Source: an uncultured Paracoccaceae bacterium
GTDB taxonomy: Bacteria; Pseudomonadota; Alphaproteobacteria; Rhodobacterales; Rhodobacteraceae
Direction: 5' to 3'
Length of the DNA: 64,000 bases
Assembly (NCBI GenBank): GCA_947497185.1
Contig: CANMFL010000001.1
Location: forward strand, 248,001 to 312,000
Position 1 is the first letter of the stretch. The number at the start of each line of letters is the position of its first letter. The notes below the pieces were generated by a model. The model did no database searches. It saw only the letters and a program-made list of their open reading frames with translations, and was not told the DNA's origin. The translations under genes and the position numbers were made by a program. Shown piece after piece: positions 54,933 to 61,257 of the stretch.

Positions 54933-56969
54933 ATGACCAAAGATCCTCTCGTTATTTTCACGCCTTCGGGCAAGCGCGGTAATTTTCCGGTGGGCACACC
55001 GATCCTGACAGCGGCGCGCCAGCTTGGCGTTGATCTGGATTCTGTCTGCGGCGGACGTGGGATTTGCTCAAAGTGTCAAATTGCGCCGTCCTTTGGGCAG
55101 TTTTCGAAACACGGGGTGACGGTGGCGGATGATGCCTTGTCCGAGTGGAACAGTGTTGAGCAGCGCTATGATGACATTCGCGGCTTGGCCAAGGGGCGGC
55201 GTTTGGGCTGTCAGGCCAAGGTGCAAAAGGACGTGGTCATTGACGTGCCCGAGACCAGCCAAGTCCACAAACAGGTCGTGCGCAAACGCGCAGAGGCTCG
55301 CGATATCACGCTGAATCCGACCACGCGGCTCTATTACGTTGAGGTGGAACAGCCCGACATGCACGACCCGTCTGGTGATCTGGAACGGCTGATCGCGGCG
55401 CTGCGGCACGATTGGGATTTACCCGACCTAGAGGCTGATTTGACCGTGCTGAAGGCGCTGCAACCTGCGCTGCGCAAGGGCGAATGGAAAGTCACTTGCG
55501 CCGTGCATTTGGGCGATGACACGTTTGCGCCTAGGATCATGCAGGTCTGGCCCGGCTACTTTGAAGGTGCGATTTACGGGCTGGCGGTGGACCTTGGGTC
55601 GACCACAATTGCGGCCCATTTGTGCAATCTACACAGCGGCGAGGTTGTGGCCTCGTCTGGCATCATGAACCCGCAAATCCGTTTCGGCGAAGACCTGATG
55701 AGCCGCGTCAGCTATTCGATGATGAACGCATCCGGCGCGGACGAGATGACCACCGCCGTGCAGGAAGGTATGAACGCGCTTTTCACCCAGATTGCCTCTG
55801 AAGCACAGATCGACCGCAACCAGATCATGGACGCGGTGTTTGTGTGTAACCCAGTGATGCACCACCTGTTTTTGGGGATCGACCCGTTCGAATTGGGGCA
55901 AGCGCCTTTTGCTTTGGCCACATCGGAATCCCTGTCGCTGCGCGCGATAGAGCTGAACCTCAACATCCACCCCGCCGCCCGCATCTACATCCTGCCCTGC
56001 ATCGCCGGACACGTGGGCGCGGACGCGGCTGCGGTAGCATTGTCAGAGGCACCGGACAAATCCGAAGACCTCGTTTTGGTCGTCGACGTGGGAACCAACG
56101 CGGAAATCCTGCTGGGCAACAAGGACAAGGTGCTGGCCTGTTCGTCCCCCACCGGACCCGCGTTTGAAGGCGCACAGATCAGCAGCGGCCAACGGGCAGC
56201 CCCTGGCGCCATTGAACGTGTAGAAATCGACACAGTGACAAAACTGCCAAGGTTCAAAGTTATCGGGTCCGACCTCTGGTCCGACGATCCGAACTTCGCA
56301 GAAGAAACGGCAAGCACAGGCGTCACGGGCATTTGCGGCTCTGGCATCATCGAAATGGTCGCAGAAATGCGGATGGCGGGGATTGTGGACGCGCCCGGCT
56401 TGATCGGCACGGCAGAGCAAACCGGATCGCCGAACTGCTTCACCGATGGCCGCACGCAAAGCTATCTCGTGCATGATGGCACCGCGACAGGCGGACCGAA
56501 AATCACGGTCACAAACCGCGACATCCGCGAAATCCAGATGGCTAAGGCAGCACTTTATTCCGGCGCACGTTTGCTGATGGATAAATTCGAAGTGGACCAC
56601 GTGGACCGCGTCGTCCTCGCGGGGGCGTTTGGCGCGCATATCTCGCCCAAACACGCGATGGTGTTGGGGATGATCCCAGACGCGCCGCTGGACAAGGTTA
56701 CGTCAGCAGGCAACGCGGCTGGCACAGGCGCACGGATCGCGCTGCTGAACCGCGACGCACGGGCCGAGATCGAAGAAACCGTGCACAAAATCCACAAGAT
56801 CGAAACCGCGATTGAACCGCGGTTCCAAGAGCATTTTGTGAACGCATCGGCCATTCCCAACGCGGTTGAGCCGTTCCCGATCCTGAACTCCATCGTCACG
56901 CTACCCACCGCCACGCATAATACGGGCGGCGGCGAAGACGGTGGACGCAGGCGCAGACGGCGCGGCTAG
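54933..56969 (+). CDS. corrinoid-protein reductive activase (RACo-like, 2Fe-2S plus ASKHA)
   Basis: The 678-residue protein has an N-terminal ferredoxin-like 2Fe-2S domain (Cys39, Cys45, Cys48 in CGGRGICSKC and a fourth at Cys93 in LGCQ). A linker and a C-terminal DUF4445 ASKHA ATPase domain follow (LAVDLGSTTIAAH; VVDVGTNAEILLG; AGAFGAHISPKHAM). It reactivates oxidised Co(II) corrinoid proteins used by methyltransferases. A charged KRR/RRRRRG tail closes the protein. No methyltransferase is next to it, so its client gene lies elsewhere. The ATG at 54933 fits the family start (MTKDPLVIFTPSG). Confidence 0.88.
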   Translation: MTKDPLVIFTPSGKRGNFPVGTPILTAARQLGVDLDSVCGGRGICSKCQIAPSFGQFSKHGVTVADDALSEWNSVEQRYDDIRGLAKGRRLGCQAKVQKDVVIDVPETSQVHKQVVRKRAEARDITLNPTTRLYYVEVEQPDMHDPSGDLERLIAALRHDWDLPDLEADLTVLKALQPALRKGEWKVTCAVHLGDDTFAPRIMQVWPGYFEGAIYGLAVDLGSTTIAAHLCNLHSGEVVASSGIMNPQIRFGEDLMSRVSYSMMNASGADEMTTAVQEGMNALFTQIASEAQIDRNQIMDAVFVCNPVMHHLFLGIDPFELGQAPFALATSESLSLRAIELNLNIHPAARIYILPCIAGHVGADAAAVALSEAPDKSEDLVLVVDVGTNAEILLGNKDKVLACSSPTGPAFEGAQISSGQRAAPGAIERVEIDTVTKLPRFKVIGSDLWSDDPNFAEETASTGVTGICGSGIIEMVAEMRMAGIVDAPGLIGTAEQTGSPNCFTDGRTQSYLVHDGTATGGPKITVTNRDIREIQMAKAALYSGARLLMDKFEVDHVDRVVLAGAFGAHISPKHAMVLGMIPDAPLDKVTSAGNAAGTGARIALLNRDARAEIEETVHKIHKIETAIEPRFQEHFVNASAIPNAVEPFPILNSIVTLPTATHNTGGGEDGGRRRRRRG

Positions 56970-56985
56970 GCTTAAGCGCGTAGAC

Positions 56986-57198
56986 TTAAACCGGCATATT
57001 ATCGAACCGGTCTTCGAACGCATCGCGCTCTAGCGCTGCATTGAGCCTCGATAAACGCAGTGGCACCTGCTGCCCCTGCGCTTTGATTCCATGGACCATT
57101 TTTTTAACGATAGGGTAGTACTGCAAGCGGTCCTGTAGGGTCGCATTGTGAATTTTCGTCTCGATACCAGACACTTGGTCTTCCATGTCGTTGTGCAT
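56986..57198 (-). CDS. small hypothetical protein near the prophage junction
   Basis: The 70-residue protein has a basic helical segment (IETKIHNATLQDRLQYYPIVKKM) and an acidic end. GGGAGG lies 9 bases before the ATG at 57198, a strong start, so I discard the longer frame to 57402. I do not recognise a family. It is convergent with the corrinoid-activase gene and ends 170 bases before the tRNA-Gly, so it may be a host gene. Confidence 0.62.
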   Translation of the reverse strand: MHNDMEDQVSGIETKIHNATLQDRLQYYPIVKKMVHGIKAQGQQVPLRLSRLNAALERDAFEDRFDNMPV

Positions 57199-57365
57199 CT
57201 TATCACCTCCCAGTTGATCGGACCGCCCCTCCGCAGCCCATATACACAACCAGAGCATAGCATAGATCAGGCCGTGATGGGTTAATATCTGGCGAAAAGG
57301 TTCGCGCAAATTGGCGCAACTCCGCTTGACGCGCCCCAGAGCCCCGCGTAAATCAGTCCCAGCGC

Positions 57366-57439
57366 GCGGGTATGGTGAAAAGGTATCACGAAAGCTTCCC
57401 AAGCTTCAGTTACGAGTTCGATTCTCGTTACCCGCTCCA
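57366..57439 (+). tRNA. tRNA-Gly (anticodon CCC)
   Basis: A 74-nt tRNA with acceptor GCGGGTA/TACCCGC, discriminator T, encoded CCA, anticodon loop TTCCCAA (anticodon CCC) and T loop TTCGATT. The anticodon stem has one terminal A-C mismatch. Prophage genes begin within 350 bases on its 3' side, so its 3' half is the likely attachment core. Confidence 0.93.
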
Positions 57440-57771
57440 CGCTAAACCCCTTGTAAAATAACGATAAATCCGCATTATACGCGACAAGACAGACAGGTCC
57501 TGCTGGGAAGAAACGGGAACATCTGGGGCGGTATTTGACCTAGACCCCCAGACTTTTCCCCAGACCTGAAACGGTAGCCAGCAGTCATAAGAGTTTGCCA
57601 TAAGACTTCAGAAATACTGAAGCATCGTCAGTCGGCTTGATACACCGCGCCCCACGCAGCAGTGTCACGCTCACTAATGCGGCAAGGCCACCGGCAACCA
57701 CGTTAAAGCAGGCTGCGCCTACTTTTTTGGACGCATGCAAGATTGCTCGTTGCACTCATTTTTCTTCTCAA
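57440..57771. other. prophage left-junction region without genes
   Basis: The 332 bases after tRNA-Gly hold no credible gene. I see an imperfect hairpin CTTCAG-AAATA-CTGAAG (57606-57622) and a direct CCCCAGAC pair near 57548-57570. The attachment core probably lies in the tRNA 3' half (about 57410-57439). Without the right junction its exact extent cannot be fixed. Confidence 0.45.
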
Positions 57772-58743
57772 TTAGGCTTCTCGATTAATCTGCGCGCGTC
57801 CAAAAATCCGCTGTGTACCCTTTTCCCAAATCAAGTAATATGCGATCCCAAGCAACAAGCTAGCCACAACTCCAAAAATCAATCCAGATAACCAACCAGT
57901 GGATATTCTGGATGTAATCGATAGTAATGGATTGTGGATTAAGTAAATCGAGTACGACGCTGCACCAACAAAAACCAATACCCGAGGTACTCGCAATCGC
58001 CCCTTCAACTCGGATTGTGCCATCAACAAGATAAATCCAGCGAGCCCCATTCCGAAAAACACACTGTATTCTCGGTCAGCCCCCAAAGCGAAAAAGGCCG
58101 CGATCGGCGCAGACGCCACGAGTGCAAGAAACGGTATACGTATTCCTGAAATAAAGACGTGGGCAGCAAGTACGCCCATGTTAAATTCCAAATTGATTAA
58201 CGAAAAAAGGAACTGCATCGGTCTCGGAACGTCTACATCTAACACTGCTATTAATACTATGCTTAACGACCACAAAATCAAACCAGCGCAAATGCGATTG
58301 AACGAAAGCAAAAGCGCGAAAATCATATAAAAAACAAGTTCGTGCTGCAATGTCCAAGCTACGCTGAGTGCCGGTGCTTGCCAGCTGGGAAGGAGCGTGA
58401 GTGTAGCCCACCACCCCCATTCTCGATCGCTAGCACTTAGCGCCGGAAGCAAAGTGTAAATGACAGCAATCGCGATACCTACAGGCAGGTAGGGTACAAA
58501 TATTCTCTTGATCCTTCCTACAGCAAAACGCCGAGGATTGGCATCTTTTCCAAAGCTGGAATAATAAATAATGAATCCTGATAGTACAAAAAAGAAATCT
58601 ACCCCTAGATAACCGAAACTGAACAACGCAGTTAAAAATACAGGCATGTGCCCGAAAAACGCACTTACACTTGCACCAGCATGATGAAAGACAACGGCGG
58701 TGGCGGCGATACCCCTACCAGCTTCAAGGCAGTTAATTTTCAT
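57772..58743 (-). CDS. acyltransferase 3 family protein (probable O-antigen acetylase)
   Basis: The 323-residue integral membrane protein has about ten helices and the acyltransferase-3 hallmarks. RGIAATAVVFHHA (His in helix 1, about 9-21) is followed by FGYLGVDFFFVLSGFIIYYS and AVGRIKRIFVPYL. It transfers acetyl or another acyl group to cell-surface glycan. In temperate phages such genes modify host O-antigen and exclude related phages. It is AT-richer than its neighbours, and the 230 bases before it are also AT-rich, so it was probably acquired as a morphogenetic cargo gene. Confidence 0.86.
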   Translation of the reverse strand: MKINCLEAGRGIAATAVVFHHAGASVSAFFGHMPVFLTALFSFGYLGVDFFFVLSGFIIYYSSFGKDANPRRFAVGRIKRIFVPYLPVGIAIAVIYTLLPALSASDREWGWWATLTLLPSWQAPALSVAWTLQHELVFYMIFALLLSFNRICAGLILWSLSIVLIAVLDVDVPRPMQFLFSLINLEFNMGVLAAHVFISGIRIPFLALVASAPIAAFFALGADREYSVFFGMGLAGFILLMAQSELKGRLRVPRVLVFVGAASYSIYLIHNPLLSITSRISTGWLSGLIFGVVASLLLGIAYYLIWEKGTQRIFGRAQINREA

Positions 58744-58973
58744 ATTGCTTTATTCTCAATGATTGATCGCTTTATATTGAATGCATATGCACTTAAATCA
58801 AAACGTAATACAGCCAATTTTGAAACCAAACTCAGATATCAACTCAGTTAACTTTTCATATACCTACGGTGCCGGTTAAATTTACGGCAACCTGTGAAAC
58901 CATAAATACTGCGGAATTTAGCCTCGTCGGACCAATTTTTTCAGTAAAAGTGAAGCTGCCGATCGCATCCGCA

Positions 58974-59192
58974 CTACAACCCTACAGCAGCTTCCCAGGA
59001 CGCTGCAAGAACCCGATAGGATGAAACCAGCGCCGGATCATCCACACGCTGCACTTCCAACCCGTGATCGACCAACGGCCCGCGCAAGGCATCCAGCCCC
59101 GTTGCTTCCTCAGTCCGCAGACATCCGGCCAAGGAAACCATCAATCCATGCGCGATCATCATCCGCGTCACCGTTGCCAATGTCAGCATCAC
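58974..59192 (-). CDS. Rz1-like outer-membrane spanin lipoprotein candidate
   Basis: The 72-residue product starts MLTLATVTRMMIAHGLMV and has a lipobox LAGC with cysteine near residue 24. A short acidic tail ends in WEAAVGL. Its first 28 codons overlap the 3' end of the Rz-like gene in another frame, as classical Rz1 genes do. It lacks the proline-rich stretch of lambda Rz1. The next gene is the acyltransferase. An alternative start further upstream at 59276 would bury the lipobox. Confidence 0.55.
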   Translation of the reverse strand: MMLTLATVTRMMIAHGLMVSLAGCLRTEEATGLDALRGPLVDHGLEVQRVDDPALVSSYRVLAASWEAAVGL

Positions 59193-59334
59193 GTATCCTT
59201 TCCAGAGTTTCAGCTCGTGCGTTTGCAGCGTCGATCCGGTGCCCCGCGCCGCCCAATCGGTAGGCGACAAAGGCAAGCAGGAGGACCGCGGCGATGATGG
59301 TTAAATCCCTCACGACACGTCTCCAATCATGCAA
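59110..59334 (-). CDS. Rz-like inner-membrane spanin candidate
   Basis: The 74-residue protein has a single N-terminal membrane helix (DLTIIAAVLLLAFVAYRLGGAG, about 10-31) followed by a charged helical region (AANARAETLERIRDADIGNG). This is the i-spanin layout. It overlaps the lysozyme gene by 25 bases and contains the start of the Rz1-like gene. The tail is short compared with lambda Rz (153 residues). Confidence 0.58.
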   Translation of the reverse strand: MHDWRRVVRDLTIIAAVLLLAFVAYRLGGAGHRIDAANARAETLERIRDADIGNGDADDDRAWIDGFLGRMSAD

Positions 59335-60122
59335 AGTCCGTGGTCGTCTGCGCGCCGCACAAACAAGCCACGCACGATGCGCCCGCCCGCCCTATTCCAC
59401 CACGTCAAAGCCTCGCATGATCCGGCAATGTCGCCAGCGTTCAACCGTTTCACGGCAGTGCTGGACCCGAAGGCACTAACACCCACGTTGTAGGCCAAAC
59501 TGGTGAATGCCACGTCACGGTGAACCGGCAGTCGATACGCGACCGTGTTCGCCGTGAAGCTAGGGCGCAGGCGGTCGCGGTAGTCGATCAATTCACGCGA
59601 AAACATCGCGTCACATTGCGCTTGCGTGTAGGTGTCGCCCAGCTTCACGCCTTTGGTTTCGCCATAGCACACGGTCGGCACGCCCACGATATCGAGATAT
59701 GCGACCAAGCGCAGCCCCTCCCATTTGCCGACATATGGAACCGCGACCGCCAAAAATTCTTCATCGGTGGTTGCAATGACCTGCTGCACCACCGGAACAG
59801 GATTTGCGACCGGCAATTGACTCGCCGCGTTAAGCGTATCGCTTGCAAAGATTGCGATGATGGCGACCAGCGAGACAAACCAAGGGCTGCGAACCTTGCG
59901 GCTCGGTGGCTTCTTTTTGTCGATACCTTGATCGACCAAGCGAAACACCATGCCGTATAGGAATAATCCAAGTCCCAAACACCACCAAATGCGCGGGTTT
60001 GTATCAATGTCTGCGACGTAAAAAAGCGCCTCCGGAAGCGCCAAACAAACAAAGCTGGCATAGAACGCCCACATCGAATGCCCCCGCAAGGCCACATCTT
60101 TCCAGTTTTCGATTAACTTCAT
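59310..60122 (-). CDS. phage lysozyme (GH24) fused to N-terminal membrane domain
   Basis: The 270-residue protein has three predicted membrane segments (about 17-37, 45-62 and 81-98) and then a GH24 lysozyme domain. The catalytic triad is Glu135, Asp144 and Thr150 with the E-8aa-D-5aa-T spacing of T4-like enzymes. The usual GYGHT is CYGET here. The first 66 residues look like a stand-alone small phage membrane protein, so this is probably a holin-like/endolysin fusion. It degrades peptidoglycan at lysis. It overlaps the Rz-like gene. Confidence 0.85.
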   Translation of the reverse strand: MKLIENWKDVALRGHSMWAFYASFVCLALPEALFYVADIDTNPRIWWCLGLGLFLYGMVFRLVDQGIDKKKPPSRKVRSPWFVSLVAIIAIFASDTLNAASQLPVANPVPVVQQVIATTDEEFLAVAVPYVGKWEGLRLVAYLDIVGVPTVCYGETKGVKLGDTYTQAQCDAMFSRELIDYRDRLRPSFTANTVAYRLPVHRDVAFTSLAYNVGVSAFGSSTAVKRLNAGDIAGSCEALTWWNRAGGRIVRGLFVRRADDHGLCMIGDVS

Positions 60123-60170
60123 GTCTATAGTACCCGCTAACGGGCCTCCTCTTGTGAATGTTAAGTGAGT

Positions 60171-60485
60171 TTAGCCGCGACCGAGGCGCGCAATGTCCAT
60201 GCGCAGATCAATGATCGTGTCATGGACCTTTTCAGCGCTTTGCGTGATGACGTCTGTTTGCCGCGTCACCGCCGCCGTGTTGTTGTCCAGAGCCGCAACG
60301 ATGTCCTTACCCTGCTTGTCCGATACAAGCGCACCCGCGACCTCTAAACTGTCCGGTGTCTTGCCGTTAGACTTGCGCTTGCCGATAATGATGCCAACCA
60401 CCGTTGCCAGTGCGGTTGCCAGCAAAAGCAGGCCTTGTGCGAATGTCTCAAAAGAGGCGGCATCGATGCCCATTAGGTAGTCCAT
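60171..60485 (-). CDS. phage protein with one membrane helix and coiled coil
   Basis: The 104-residue protein has an N-terminal membrane helix (GLLLLATALATVVGIIIGKRKS, about 19-40) followed by a helical, partly heptad-like region (AVTRQTDVITQSAEKVHDTIIDL). AGAGGTGACGGC precedes the ATG at 60485. It could be a holin or spanin-like accessory of the lysis cassette. I do not recognise a family. Confidence 0.62.
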   Translation of the reverse strand: MDYLMGIDAASFETFAQGLLLLATALATVVGIIIGKRKSNGKTPDSLEVAGALVSDKQGKDIVAALDNNTAAVTRQTDVITQSAEKVHDTIIDLRMDIARLGRG

Positions 60486-60489
60486 GCCG

Positions 60490-60939
60490 TCACCTCTTTG
60501 TCGTTCGTCCGACGTCGTTCCCTGCCCTGTAAATGTTGAGCAGTTCGCAAACTGCCAACCCTGAATACGCCGGAACTGCCGACCATGCACCGCCCCAGTA
60601 GATCGCGGCAATCAGGAACCCCAAGCAAAATTGCGCCCAGAAGAACAGCGCAACCACACTGGCAAACATGCGAAGATGTGGCGAAAACTTGAAGGCATCG
60701 AAGGTGCCATTGATGAACAGCGCGAAAAGTCGAATCATACACACCGACAAAACCACCACCGCCCAAAGCGATTCCCCTGCCCATCGCCCAAGCTGGGTGA
60801 ATGACGGGGATAGCGCGAACATATCGGTCTGTAACAACAGTACCACGCCCATAAAGAACGCGGGCCACAGCATGATCCATTCAAGCGCCCGCATCGGAAA
60901 GTGCGACGTGACACCTTGGGCTAGTCTAACTGTTATCAT
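60490..60939 (-). CDS. phage membrane protein with four helices
   Basis: The 149-residue protein has about four membrane segments (near 18-38, 55-76, 90-112 and 118-136). Position before the lysis genes is suggestive of a holin or antiholin, but four helices are not typical. An internal ATG at 60894 would also give a complete first helix. No family recognised. Confidence 0.6.
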   Translation of the reverse strand: MITVRLAQGVTSHFPMRALEWIMLWPAFFMGVVLLLQTDMFALSPSFTQLGRWAGESLWAVVVLSVCMIRLFALFINGTFDAFKFSPHLRMFASVVALFFWAQFCLGFLIAAIYWGGAWSAVPAYSGLAVCELLNIYRAGNDVGRTTKR

Positions 60940-60964
60940 AAACGGCGACTTTCAAGTTGTGGGG

Positions 60965-61237
60965 TTAGCGCGTCGACTTAGCCTCTTGGTCAAAACCCTC
61001 TTGCTCAATCAGCGCCGCATATGCTTGCTCCCAGATCACGCCGGACGCATCCGCCTCGAATTCCACCGGGAACTCGGCTACATAATGCGCCCCAGACTTG
61101 AACGCTTCCTCTGACAGAAACGCCCGAAATAGTGCGTTAGATGTCACGCCATGGTTGCTTGCCTCGACGTGGTTCAAACGAATGTAGCAGTCGCGTTCTT
61201 CGCCAAAGCTGGTTTTGATTTTTGCGTTGATAGCCAT
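60965..61237 (-). CDS. small phage protein downstream of the tail fibre
   Basis: The 90-residue soluble protein begins MAINAKIKTSFGEERDCYIRL and ends in an acidic helix. Small proteins with a beta-rich start of this kind follow phage tail genes elsewhere. A minor structural or tail fibre chaperone role is possible. AGGAG lies close to its ATG. Unrecognised family. Confidence 0.6.
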   Translation of the reverse strand: MAINAKIKTSFGEERDCYIRLNHVEASNHGVTSNALFRAFLSEEAFKSGAHYVAEFPVEFEADASGVIWEQAYAALIEQEGFDQEAKSTR

Positions 61238-61257
61238 TCTATTTCTCCTAAATTATC

